From positions 1-19,795 of the forward strand of contig DBWC01000098.1 of assembly GCA_002308615.1 (NCBI GenBank): DNA of 19,795 bases. Direction: 5' to 3'. Each line of letters starts with the position of its first letter. Positions within the stretch are counted from its first letter, which is position 1. Positions 7,284-15,290 of the stretch are shown here, piece after piece. The DNA comes from Clostridiales bacterium UBA1248 (lineage in GTDB: Bacteria > Bacillota > Clostridia > Oscillospirales > CAG-272). Under the pieces are notes generated by a model that had not been told where the DNA came from, made no database searches, and was given only the letters and a program-made list of their open reading frames with translations. A program made the position numbers and the translations under genes.

Positions 7284-9041
7284 TTACTGACTGATCGAGA
7301 ACGCGGCGCAGGGAACACCCGCCGAGTTGCAAAGCGTGACGACTTCCGGGAAGGTGTTCGCCAGAGCGTTGTTATAAGCTACCTTTTTAATTGCTTTGGT
7401 ATACGTAAGAACGACCGTGTCCGTACCGGATATACGTGCAGACGTGGGTTCGTTCCAGTAAGCGTATTTCATATTGCTTGTCGCTACCTTGAATCCCTTG
7501 AGCACGCCGCCCTGTGCAACGAGTCCTGTGCCGACGTTTCTGAATTTTACCGTAGCGGTCTTTCCGTCGTCGGAGAGGGTAAACGACTCAACTATCGGTC
7601 CTTCGCCTTCCGCCGTATCTCCTATGCCTAAGCCGTATGCGAGTATCATTTTCGTCATACGTTCCGCGATCTCCCATTTGTTGTAGGGGTGCAGGTTGTT
7701 ATTGTATTCTTTATCCTTCCAGAGATCCTCGGTTGAGCATATATGAGCGTTTTTCAGCATCGTCGGTATGGAGCCCATATTCATTCTGACAGTTGCAAAA
7801 TCGATATACTGGTTAGCCTGGCCTTTTGAGTTGTACTGGAAGCTCGGTGAAAGCTCTACGATATACACGGGATAATCGTGATTCGTCGTAAGGTTGTGTT
7901 CTTCTCTTATATAGTTGATGAACGCCGTAAATCTTTCGGCGTATGCGTAACAGTTGTCGTTCGCGGTCGAGCAGTCGGATTCTCCCTGATACCAGATGAA
8001 GCCGCATATCGGGAAATTCTGGAAAGCGTACATACCGTGATTATACATATAAGACGAGGGGTGCGGGTTTACGCCGGATGCGGAATAAACGCCGTTTGCG
8101 TCTTTCGTACTTACGTTTAAGCTGTCGCGCACTTCGTTAGGCAAAAAGCCGTGCAGCGCCATACCGTTTCCGTCAAACTCTATCATTCCTATCGGTACTT
8201 TATGCTCAAGCGCGTCATAAAGCTGTATCGCGGTGAAATAACCGAGAGCGGAGAACGAGGAAGCTTCAAGCTTGGGTTTTCTCCATCCGCGGGCGTTTAC
8301 TACGTCTTTGCTGACGTCGTCCGTACCGACTTTTGCAACGCCGTTATAAATATCCGTCTGGTTGGTCCTGTTAAGGCGTATCAGCAGTTCGTTGCTCTTG
8401 TCAACGTTTCTGCCGGCTTCGTTCGCAAGAGGCTCACTCTTTATGTTGCTTACGGAATACGCGATATTGGACTGACCGGAGATCCAGTAAACGTCGCCTA
8501 CCAGAACGCCGGTTATCTCGTTTGTAACGCCTTCGCCGGATATCGTAAGCGTCTGCTCGGTCGTGTTTTCGGGCAGCGTGCCGTTTAAAGTAAGAAGCCA
8601 TTCGCCGTTTTCTATCTTGCCCTCGCCGGTGAGACCGGAGAATTCGGCTTTAACGTATTTGCCGTTCTGCGATTCGGGCGCCCAGCCCCAGACGCGTATA
8701 ACTTCGTTGCGCTGGATGACCATGTTTTTGCCGAAAACCTTGGAAACGGTGAATTCCGTCGCATATTCGACCGGTTCTTCAATAATGATCTCGCCGTTGC
8801 TAACCATTCTGAAAAGCGTGACGACGTCTTTATTGTCAACAAACCCGTCGGAGTTTAAATCCGCGACGGATATATCGATCTCATCGCCGGATGATACGAC
8901 TCTGAACAGAACAACGACGTCCTTGTTGTTGATCTCGCCGTCCTCGTTCAGGTCGCCGGCTCTGACCGCGGATGCGGACATACCCAAAACAGCCGCGCAT
9001 ACTATTGTCAAAATCAGGATAAATGATAAAAGTCTTTTCAT
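7284..9041 (-). CDS. Secreted dockerin protein with SGNH / sialate O-acetylesterase-like domain
   Basis: A signal peptide (residues 1-27) precedes a duplicated dockerin at about 29-84. Its repeats D-L-N-x-D-G-x-x-N-N-K-D and D-L-N-S-D-G-x-x-D-N-K-D are followed by VLFR/TLFR helices. A beta-rich domain (95-180) leads into the esterase. Catalytic block I is ISGQSN with Ser191, the block with the second oxyanion residue is WYQGESD at 350-356, and the catalytic His is His451 in LHPYNKWE. Related enzymes remove O-acetyl groups from sialic acids or xylan. A C-terminal beta-sandwich (about 480-580) completes the usual layout. In relatives I expect an acidic residue shortly before the His, but here it is NNNLH. 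The start ATG has AGGCGG upstream. The protein probably attacks acetylated glycans outside the cell, possibly alongside the GH-like dockerin protein at 187-3285. Confidence 0.87.
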   Translation of the reverse strand: MKRLLSFILILTIVCAAVLGMSASAVRAGDLNEDGEINNKDVVVLFRVVSSGDEIDISVADLNSDGFVDNKDVVTLFRMVSNGEIIIEEPVEYATEFTVSKVFGKNMVIQRNEVIRVWGWAPESQNGKYVKAEFSGLTGEGKIENGEWLLTLNGTLPENTTEQTLTISGEGVTNEITGVLVGDVYWISGQSNIAYSVSNIKSEPLANEAGRNVDKSNELLIRLNRTNQTDIYNGVAKVGTDDVSKDVVNARGWRKPKLEASSFSALGYFTAIQLYDALEHKVPIGMIEFDGNGMALHGFLPNEVRDSLNVSTKDANGVYSASGVNPHPSSYMYNHGMYAFQNFPICGFIWYQGESDCSTANDNCYAYAERFTAFINYIREEHNLTTNHDYPVYIVELSPSFQYNSKGQANQYIDFATVRMNMGSIPTMLKNAHICSTEDLWKDKEYNNNLHPYNKWEIAERMTKMILAYGLGIGDTAEGEGPIVESFTLSDDGKTATVKFRNVGTGLVAQGGVLKGFKVATSNMKYAYWNEPTSARISGTDTVVLTYTKAIKKVAYNNALANTFPEVVTLCNSAGVPCAAFSISQ

Positions 9042-9077
9042 TTTATTATATTCCCGCCTTTCTTGGAATCAATTATA

Positions 9078-9105
9078 ATTATACACATAATAACTGATTT
9101 GTCAA
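9078..9105 (-). promoter_or_regulatory. Sigma-A promoter for the dockerin esterase gene
   Basis: On the - strand TTGACA (9105-9100) and TATAAT (9083-9078) are separated by 16 nt. The start codon lies about 37 nt beyond the -10 box. The sequence from the -35 box onward, TTGACAAATCAGTT, is identical to that in the smpB promoter. Confidence 0.8.
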
Positions 9106-9208
9106 TAGATTAAAATTAACTTTATCTTTACATACTTACACGAGGATTTAATTTTCAGTTTTAAATTGTGTGATAAGATTTGAACAACGCCATATTCGGG
9201 GGAGTATT
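9106..9208. other. Divergent intergenic leader of the ABC transporter gene
   Basis: This AT-rich stretch must hold the promoter of the + strand ABC gene. I could not identify convincing -35/-10 boxes. TGTGATAAGA near 9168-9177 is a weak extended -10 candidate without a partner. GGGGGAG at 9198-9204 is the ribosome site for the ATG at 9209. Confidence 0.4.
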
Positions 9209-11926
9209 ATGCTTAAAATCAAAGAAATAAGCAAAACCTATAAAACGGGGGATCTTATACAGCGCGCGCTTAACGGTGTGAGCCTGAATCTCCGCGATAA
9301 TGAATTTGTCGCCGTGCTCGGGCCGTCCGGATCCGGCAAGACGACGCTTTTGAACGTTATCGGCGGACTTGACAGGTACGACAGCGGCGATCTGATAATC
9401 AACGGGATCTCCACGAAAAAATATAAGGACAGAGACTGGGATTCATACAGGAACCACACGGTCGGTTTTGTTTTCCAAAGCTACAATCTCATACCGCACC
9501 AGACTGTTTTATCAAACGTAGAGCTTGCTCTCACGATATCCGGCATATCAAAAAAGGAAAGAAGAAAACGCGCCGCGAAGGCGCTCAACGACGTAGGCTT
9601 GGGCGACCAGATAAATAAAAAACCAAATCAGCTCTCCGGCGGTCAGATGCAGAGAGTCGCCATAGCAAGAGCTCTCGTCAACGACCCGGAGATCCTCCTT
9701 GCCGACGAGCCGACGGGCGCTCTCGACACGGAGACGAGCGTCCAGGTAATGGACCTTTTGAAAAAGGTCGCAGAAGATCATCTCGTCGTTATGGTAACGC
9801 ATAACCCCGAGCTTGCGGAAAAATACGCCACGCGCACCGTTATGCTGCGCGACGGAAAAATAACGGGCGACACAAAGCCGTATGAACCGGAGGAAAACGA
9901 AGTGCCGCCGGTACACAAAAACATGGGTAAATCCTCAATGTCGTTTTTCACGTCGCTTTCGCTCAGCTTCAACAATCTGCTGACGAAAAAAGCGAGAACG
10001 ATACTGACGGCGTTCGCCGGTTCCATCGGTATTATAGGAATTGCGCTTATAATGTCGCTGTCAAACGGAGTCAACACGTATATAACGGATATACAGAAAA
10101 GCACGATGACGTCGTATCCTATAACGATAGACGCGCAGACGATAGACCTGAACAGCATCGTAAATTCAAACAAAGCTGCCGAAAACGACGAGGGCGGAGA
10201 TCACGAGCTTGACGCGGTGTATTCAAACGGCAGGATGCTTCAGGCAGCGTCCGCTTTCACGTCGAGCGTGACGACGAACAACCTCTCGGATTTCAAAAAA
10301 TATCTCGACGACGAAAACAGCGAGATACACAAATATATAGGAGACAGCGGTATCGTTTATATCTATGACCTCGACTTCGGAGTTTATACGTACGATCCGG
10401 AAGGCGAGCTTATAAATACTAATACCAATATCACATCGTCCGCGGGTATGTATTCTCAAATGTCGTCAAGCGGTCTTATGCCTTCGACCTACGCGCAGCT
10501 TTTGCCGTCGGCGGACGGTTACGTCAGCGACGCCGTAAAATCAAGCTACGATCTTGTGGGAGAGAGCAGATGGCCCGAGGCGTACGACGAAGCGGTCCTC
10601 GTGATGAACGAGCATAATGAGATATCTTACCAGACGCTGTACCGCCTCGGACTTATCGCCGCGTCGGAATACAACGATATCGTCGCAAAGATCACAAAAG
10701 GCGAAAACGTTGAGATACCGCAGCACAAATTCAGCTATGAGGAGATACTTAATAAAGAATTTCTGCTCGTAACGGCGTCAGATACTTACGTCAAAGACGG
10801 CGACAATTACAAAAAAATAAAGGATAAATCAGAGGCTTTCAAACAGATCCTTGAAAAAGCGCTCAAGCTTAAAATCGTCGGCATAATACGGCCCGCCGAG
10901 GGAACGACCGGAATAACGCTCACAATGAACGTTGGTTATACGAGAGCTCTTACGGATCACATAATCGACCGCACCGAAAACAGCGACGTGGTAAGAGCGC
11001 AGACCGCCGATAAGAGCGTGAACGTGCTTAACGGCTTATCGTTTGAACCCGCAAACGACGAGGTGAAAAAGGCGGACGCCGTCAAATATATAAACAACCT
11101 CGGTATAAGTGAAAAAGCAAGGCTCTGTACGGAGCTGATAATGCTGAAGAAGATAGATCTTACTTCGCTTCAGGGCATAGATCTTTCGGCGTTTGCCGGA
11201 ATGAGCTCGGCTGATATGGGAGAAGCGGACCTCGCCGCGTTCCTTGATCTGTATATGCAGTCGCCGTCGGACGACGCGCTGATAACCGTATACGACAAAT
11301 ACGTCTCCGCCGGATCGTACAGCGACAATATGAACGCTTTCGGCGTCATATCGAAGGACGCGCCCTCGTCCGTTAACATCTACGCGGACACGTTTGAGGC
11401 AAAGGATAAAATAGCGGAATGCATAACCGCGTATAATAAGGAAACGACGGAGGAGAACAAAATAACGTATACCGACTACGTCGGACTTCTTATGTCGTCT
11501 ATAACGATAATTATAAACGTAGTGTCGTACGTGCTGATCGCGTTCGTCGCCGTGTCGCTCGTCGTGTCCTCGATAATGATAGGAATTATCACGTATATCT
11601 CCGTGCTTGAGCGCACGAAAGAAATAGGCATCCTGCGTGCGATCGGCGCGTCAAAGCGCAATATCTCGCAGGTGTTCAACGCGGAGACGTTCATTATCGG
11701 TCTGTTTGCCGGACTGCTCGGTGTCGGCATAAGCGCGCTGCTTCTGATACCCGGCAACGCCCTGATCCATTACTTTGCCGGAGCAAGCGACGTGAACGCC
11801 ATAATGCCCATCCCCGGTGCGGTGATACTCGTTATACTCAGCGTCGTTCTGACGTTCATAGGAGGGCTGATCCCGTCAAAGAAAGCCGCGCACAAGGATC
11901 CTGTGCTTGCACTGAGAACGGAGTAA
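9209..11926 (+). CDS. Fused ABC transporter ATPase and MacB/FtsX-type permease
   Basis: I start at ATG 9209, which has GGGGGAG just upstream; a longer frame from GTG 9170 has no ribosome site. Residues 1-225 are a MacB/LolD-class ATPase. The Walker A is GPSGSGKT (38-45), the signature LSGGQ (142-146), the Walker B ILLADEPTGALD (162-173), and His198 is the H-loop. Residues 262-290 form the first membrane helix, followed by about 470 residues of extracytoplasmic domain. Three more helices (about 764-795, 828-848 and 868-890) include the FtsX-family RTKEIGILRAIGASKRNI cytoplasmic loop. Such type VII, mechanotransmission-type transporters move or sense peptides, lipoproteins or antibiotics at the outer face of the membrane. 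Having both halves in one chain is common among gut Firmicutes. The substrate is unknown. The following lipoprotein gene is coupled and may be a partner. Confidence 0.92.
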   Translation: MLKIKEISKTYKTGDLIQRALNGVSLNLRDNEFVAVLGPSGSGKTTLLNVIGGLDRYDSGDLIINGISTKKYKDRDWDSYRNHTVGFVFQSYNLIPHQTVLSNVELALTISGISKKERRKRAAKALNDVGLGDQINKKPNQLSGGQMQRVAIARALVNDPEILLADEPTGALDTETSVQVMDLLKKVAEDHLVVMVTHNPELAEKYATRTVMLRDGKITGDTKPYEPEENEVPPVHKNMGKSSMSFFTSLSLSFNNLLTKKARTILTAFAGSIGIIGIALIMSLSNGVNTYITDIQKSTMTSYPITIDAQTIDLNSIVNSNKAAENDEGGDHELDAVYSNGRMLQAASAFTSSVTTNNLSDFKKYLDDENSEIHKYIGDSGIVYIYDLDFGVYTYDPEGELINTNTNITSSAGMYSQMSSSGLMPSTYAQLLPSADGYVSDAVKSSYDLVGESRWPEAYDEAVLVMNEHNEISYQTLYRLGLIAASEYNDIVAKITKGENVEIPQHKFSYEEILNKEFLLVTASDTYVKDGDNYKKIKDKSEAFKQILEKALKLKIVGIIRPAEGTTGITLTMNVGYTRALTDHIIDRTENSDVVRAQTADKSVNVLNGLSFEPANDEVKKADAVKYINNLGISEKARLCTELIMLKKIDLTSLQGIDLSAFAGMSSADMGEADLAAFLDLYMQSPSDDALITVYDKYVSAGSYSDNMNAFGVISKDAPSSVNIYADTFEAKDKIAECITAYNKETTEENKITYTDYVGLLMSSITIIINVVSYVLIAFVAVSLVVSSIMIGIITYISVLERTKEIGILRAIGASKRNISQVFNAETFIIGLFAGLLGVGISALLLIPGNALIHYFAGASDVNAIMPIPGAVILVILSVVLTFIGGLIPSKKAAHKDPVLALRTE

Positions 11927-11931
11927 AGAAT

Positions 11932-12876
11932 ATGAGAATAAAAAAAACGATTATCAAAATACTTGTTTTTGTTACAATCGTTATATTGACAGTCAGCGCT
12001 TCTTCATGCAACTATATAATAAATCCGTTATCGCTGTTTACAGATACGTTGACGGAATCATCGGATCCGGAATCCGTAGATGATAAAACGAGTACCGAAA
12101 TAACAACAGAAGAGGAAACAACGGAGGATATATCAAAATATGAAAATAATCCAGATTATCTAACGTATAAAGCTGCTAACGAAAAATTGAATTCATTTGA
12201 CGATATATATTTTTCCGCAAACACAATTCAGATAATAACGATGAAATACAGAGGTAAAACCGAAAAAACGGTGACGGAAACGATCATTCCCATAAGTGTC
12301 GTGGGACGTATAAGCGGTGACTGCAAGTGCTGTATGGATATGACATCCCGTATTACGGCAAACGGAAAGGAGCAGTCTACGAAGATCATCGTATGGGCTG
12401 ACGGTGAGAAAATATACGTAAGACCCGAATCGGATGAAAGTTGTACCATTACGGACAGAAACGATAAAAGTGTTGAATTATATAATGAAATGACGTCAGT
12501 AGATAATCTGTTCTGGGATGAGCTTTCTGCGGATTATTTCACTCATACGAAAAAAACGGACTATAACGAAAGTATTGAAATTAAAGCGGTACCGTCTGAA
12601 TACAGGAAGAAAAAGTCGATCGCCGAAGTAGAGGAGGCGCTCATATCTACCTATACACTAATGGGTGCGACTGACATCAAAATCGGTGAAAAAAGCATGG
12701 AGTTGGATATTGTGATCGACAATCAGGGATATTTGAGATTAAACTCAACGCTGATAAAAATCGAGATGGAAATGATGTTAGACGGATACAAAGCCAAAGT
12801 ATCATCGGAAACGACGACGGCACTGTCTTGTCAAGCCTGGTGGGAATCGGTCTATGTTGAAATTCCCGAAAAATAA
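11932..12876 (+). CDS. Predicted lipoprotein of unknown function, coupled to the ABC transporter
   Basis: A basic N-terminus (RIKK), a hydrophobic core and the lipobox-like ASSC place the lipidated cysteine at residue 26. A Ser/Thr/Glu-rich acidic linker spans about 35-70. The remaining 240 residues alternate strands and charged turns, as in the LolA/LppX-like or DUF6612-type lipoprotein fold. That resemblance is tentative and I do not assign a family. The start lies 5 nt after the ABC stop, with GGAG in the end of the previous gene. Composition is striking: 12121-12240 has about 28% GC by my count, against about 55% in 11641-11700 of the adjoining transporter gene. It may be an accessory factor of the transporter or a later insertion into the operon. 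Confidence 0.75.
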   Translation: MRIKKTIIKILVFVTIVILTVSASSCNYIINPLSLFTDTLTESSDPESVDDKTSTEITTEEETTEDISKYENNPDYLTYKAANEKLNSFDDIYFSANTIQIITMKYRGKTEKTVTETIIPISVVGRISGDCKCCMDMTSRITANGKEQSTKIIVWADGEKIYVRPESDESCTITDRNDKSVELYNEMTSVDNLFWDELSADYFTHTKKTDYNESIEIKAVPSEYRKKKSIAEVEEALISTYTLMGATDIKIGEKSMELDIVIDNQGYLRLNSTLIKIEMEMMLDGYKAKVSSETTTALSCQAWWESVYVEIPEK

Positions 12877-12883
12877 TAAACAA

Positions 12884-12905
12884 CGGCAGGATCTATTTCC
12901 TGCCG
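12884..12905 (+). terminator. Terminator hairpin after the lipoprotein gene
   Basis: CGGCAGGA (12884-12891) pairs with TCCTGCCG (12898-12905) around TCTATT. An outer CAA/TTG pairing extends it beyond a short mismatch, and GTTTGTTG follows as a weak T-rich tail. The hairpin overlaps the last codons of the convergent flavin-reductase gene, so it has to serve as coding sequence too. Confidence 0.6.
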
Positions 12906-13462
12906 CGTTTGTTGTGAGAGAATCCGAATTTGCCTATGCGCTTGCCTAAGGCGAAATATTCGCCGTGGCTGTACGCGGCAAGCCCCGCTTTTTCCAAATG
13001 CAGCTTGCCTTTTTCGTCGATTATGGTTTCATCCGCGTTGACGGCGACGATATCGCATATAAACGCGTCGTGGCTGCCTAAATGAAGTACGTCCGTAACT
13101 TTACATTCAAGCGTCAGCGGACTTTCGGCTATCTGCGGACAGCCTATTTCCGTGCACGGTTCTTTTGTAAAAGACATTTTTGCAAATTTATCAACGTCGC
13201 GTCCGGAGCGCACGCCGCACCAGTCGACTTTTTTTATCATGGATGACGGGACAAGGTTAATGCAAAGCTCTTTTGTCTTTGAGATTATCCCGTGCGAATG
13301 TCTTTCCGGACGAATCGAAACGTACGTTTTAGGCGGTTGAGAGCACATTATGCCGGTCCACGCAACCGTTATTATATTGGCTTCATCGCCTTCGCCGCAA
13401 GATACGGCGACGACAGGCAGAGGTGAAAGCAAAGCAGAGCCTTTCCACGTTATTTTACTCAT
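12893..13462 (-). CDS. Flavin reductase family protein (FMN-binding split barrel)
   Basis: This 189-residue protein begins with the family-typical pattern in which a short strand precedes LLSPLPVVAVSC. ANIITVAWTGIMCSQPP and TYVSIRPERHSHGII follow and would bind the FMN phosphate and isoalloxazine ring. The later KELCINLVPSSM and CPLTLECKV-like strands complete the barrel. Members bind FMN, and some reduce flavins with NAD(P)H for partner enzymes. The C-terminus KFGFSHNKRGRK is basic. Its ATG overlaps the end of trmB by 8 nt (ATGAGTAA), indicating translational coupling. No partner monooxygenase is in the window. Confidence 0.88.
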   Translation of the reverse strand: MSKITWKGSALLSPLPVVAVSCGEGDEANIITVAWTGIMCSQPPKTYVSIRPERHSHGIISKTKELCINLVPSSMIKKVDWCGVRSGRDVDKFAKMSFTKEPCTEIGCPQIAESPLTLECKVTDVLHLGSHDAFICDIVAVNADETIIDEKGKLHLEKAGLAAYSHGEYFALGKRIGKFGFSHNKRGRK

Positions 13463-14102
13463 TTTTATCTCCCTTCAGGTATGCGCGGAGCATATTTATT
13501 TTTTTGCCCTCCGCCGCGAAATTGCGTTCGTATTCAGTCATAATGTTGTTATCCGCGTACTCGCTTGCGTGCAGATCGCGCGTAAGAACGGTTATCTCAA
13601 AGCCGGACTCTTTCAGCTCTTCTATCGAAAAATCAAAGAGATTAACGTCGTCCGTTTTTAAGAATATGCTTCCGTCCTTTGTAAGTACGGATCTATAAAT
13701 ATTCAGAAACGCTCTGTACGTAAGTCTGCGCTTCGCGTAGCCTTTTTTCGGCCACGGATCCGAAAAATTAAGGTAAATACGGCTTATACTGCCGGGGGTC
13801 AGCCTCTGTTCCAGATTTGCCGCGTTCATTACCGCAAGTCTTACGTTGGATATTTCCTGCGCTTTTACCTTTTCGGCGGCGAGCATAAGAACATCAGAAA
13901 TACGTTCTATCGCAATAAAGTTTATATCCGGCTCCGCCTTTGCCGTCCCGCAGATAAAATCGCCTTTCCCACAGCCTATTTCAAGGCGGACGGGGCGGTC
14001 GTTGCCGAAGACAGCAAAAGGATCGACGGTACCGTCCGGCAGTATAAGCTCCTTGCACGCGGCAAGCCTTTCCGCGCCGTTTTTCTTTCTTCTCATTCTC
14101 AT
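13455..14102 (-). CDS. trmB: tRNA (guanine-N7-)-methyltransferase TrmB
   Basis: The enzyme methylates G46 in the tRNA variable loop using SAM. Diagnostic motifs are LEIGCGKGDFI (40-50, SAM binding), IAIERISDVLM (63-73), and NFSDPWPKKGYAKRRLT (112-128), the family signature with the catalytic Asp and substrate-contacting residues. The 215-residue length is normal. Two ATGs are close together; I use 14102, which has AAGGA 10 nt upstream. It is the first gene of a two-gene operon with the flavin-reductase gene. I could not define its promoter in the AT-rich region 14103-14200. Confidence 0.96.
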   Translation of the reverse strand: MRMRRKKNGAERLAACKELILPDGTVDPFAVFGNDRPVRLEIGCGKGDFICGTAKAEPDINFIAIERISDVLMLAAEKVKAQEISNVRLAVMNAANLEQRLTPGSISRIYLNFSDPWPKKGYAKRRLTYRAFLNIYRSVLTKDGSIFLKTDDVNLFDFSIEELKESGFEITVLTRDLHASEYADNNIMTEYERNFAAEGKKINMLRAYLKGDKNE

Positions 14103-14187
14103 AATATTGTTTTCCTTATTCTCATATGAACAGATTTAAAATCTTTTTTTAAATAATATTTTAATACTGTTTTTTTTTATATTTGTG

Positions 14188-14196
14188 TGTTATAAT
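14188..14196 (+). promoter_or_regulatory. Extended -10 promoter for the HAAS/DUF4097 operon
   Basis: TGTTATAAT gives a TGn-extended -10 with a perfect TATAAT hexamer at 14191-14196. The region 17 nt upstream is a poor -35 (TGTTTT), which extended -10 promoters tolerate. The leader to the TTG start at 14310 would be about 105 nt. Confidence 0.55.
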
Positions 14197-14224
14197 ACTG
14201 CAAAAGACTGAAATTGTGCGTCTT

Positions 14225-14235
14225 TACATATTGTA
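14225..14235 (+). promoter_or_regulatory. Possible operator palindrome TACA-TAT-TGTA
   Basis: The 11-nt palindrome TACATATTGTA lies about 30 nt after the -10 box of the HAAS/DUF4097 operon. Genes of this family are often controlled by PadR-type repressors, whose operators include ATGTA/TACAT half sites. No padR gene is present in this window, so the assignment is speculative. Confidence 0.25.
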
Positions 14236-14309
14236 CCACAAGTTTTATCTTTTTGCAATATTTTACGCAAATAAAGTTGTATCATGTTTGTAAAGGAGGC
14301 AAAGATACG

Positions 14310-15290
14310 TTGGATAATAGATTTGACGAGATCGCCGCAAAGCTAAAAAGCGCCGGTATGGACGATGATAGTATAGCGGCAAGCAGGGAAGCGCTGCTTG
14401 ATGAATTTGCCGACGTACCCGAGGATGAGCTCGACCGGAAGATCGAGGAAATGGGAGGCGTTGACGGTATCACGGAATCCGTTCTCGAAAAGTACGAGAC
14501 GGCAAAGAAAAACGCCGGAATAAGCGATGCCGAAGTGATCGATATAGATGAAGATATGTTTTCAGACGGCGAGGAACGTCCGGAAGGCGACGCGGACGAA
14601 ACGGCTGCCCCGGAATTATCCGCTGACGATATTGCAGTACCCGAAAATGAAGACGACGAGGAACGTATCAGCAGCGCCGTGGCAAAAATAGACGAAGCGG
14701 ATGAACCGTCCACCTCAAAAGCCGACGAATATTTCAACGACGATGAGGACGTGAAGGTAGAACCGCCGGTCAAAAACAAAGCTGAAAAGAAACCTCAGCA
14801 GCCCGTTAAAAAATCACAAAACGGAAAAACTCCCGCAAAAAAGAAAAAAATCAGCGTTAAAAATATGTCGCAGCGCGCAAAAACGGTATATATCATAGGT
14901 CTTATATTCCTTATACCGATACTGATAGCGCTCGTCGTGGCGATAACGGTCATCTTTTTAGCGCTTTACGCGGCGATAATAGCGCTTGTAATAGCCTTTT
15001 CCGTGGCGCTCGTAATTATTGCGGCGGTCGGAACGGCGCTGTCCTTGATGGCTGTCATTTTCGGCGTTATCCAGATCGTTCAGGGAGCCGCGGCGCCGAT
15101 AGGCATTTACGAGATCGGACTCGGCGTGGTCGCCGGCGGAATAACGCTCGGCGTATCGATTTTGCTTTACAACTTTATCGTAAGGCTCGCGCCGTTCCTT
15201 TTCAAAAAAATGTTCGTGCTCTATAAGTTCCTTTTCAGACAGCTTACAAAGCTGCTCAGTTTTGTGAAAGGAGCGTGCAGTAAACTATGA
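14310..15290 (+). CDS. HAAS/DUF1700-like membrane protein
   Basis: I choose the TTG at 14310 because AGGAGG (14294-14299) is 10 nt upstream; the longer frame from 14214 has no ribosome site and a composition unlike a protein start. Residues 1-65 are a helical domain with the pattern of the HAAS domain (repeated L-x-x-A/G, DEFADVPEDELDRKIEEMGG). A long acidic, disordered region (about 66-150) and a Lys-rich stretch (about 155-190) come next. The C-terminal 136 residues hold four to five closely spaced membrane helices (192-292) and a basic amphipathic tail. Proteins of this type pair with DUF4097 proteins and PadR regulators in envelope-stress or adhesin-type loci. Here the next gene is the DUF4097 partner, overlapping by 4 nt. 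The long charged linker is unusual for the family. Confidence 0.75.
   Translation: MDNRFDEIAAKLKSAGMDDDSIAASREALLDEFADVPEDELDRKIEEMGGVDGITESVLEKYETAKKNAGISDAEVIDIDEDMFSDGEERPEGDADETAAPELSADDIAVPENEDDEERISSAVAKIDEADEPSTSKADEYFNDDEDVKVEPPVKNKAEKKPQQPVKKSQNGKTPAKKKKISVKNMSQRAKTVYIIGLIFLIPILIALVVAITVIFLALYAAIIALVIAFSVALVIIAAVGTALSLMAVIFGVIQIVQGAAAPIGIYEIGLGVVAGGITLGVSILLYNFIVRLAPFLFKKMFVLYKFLFRQLTKLLSFVKGACSKL

Noticed and set aside
8151..8588. A 145-residue + strand ORF opposite the esterase
   Set aside because: Shadow of the esterase gene, which has a signal peptide, dockerin and catalytic motifs in the other frame.
9170..9208. Upstream extension of the ABC gene to GTG 9170
   Set aside because: No ribosome site before 9170, while GGGGGAG sits directly before ATG 9209, where the conserved ATPase sequence begins.
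14214..14309. Upstream extension of the HAAS-like gene to 14214
   Set aside because: The extra residues are Phe/Tyr/Cys-rich, come from the AT-rich leader, and the AGGAGG at 14294-14299 fits TTG 14310.
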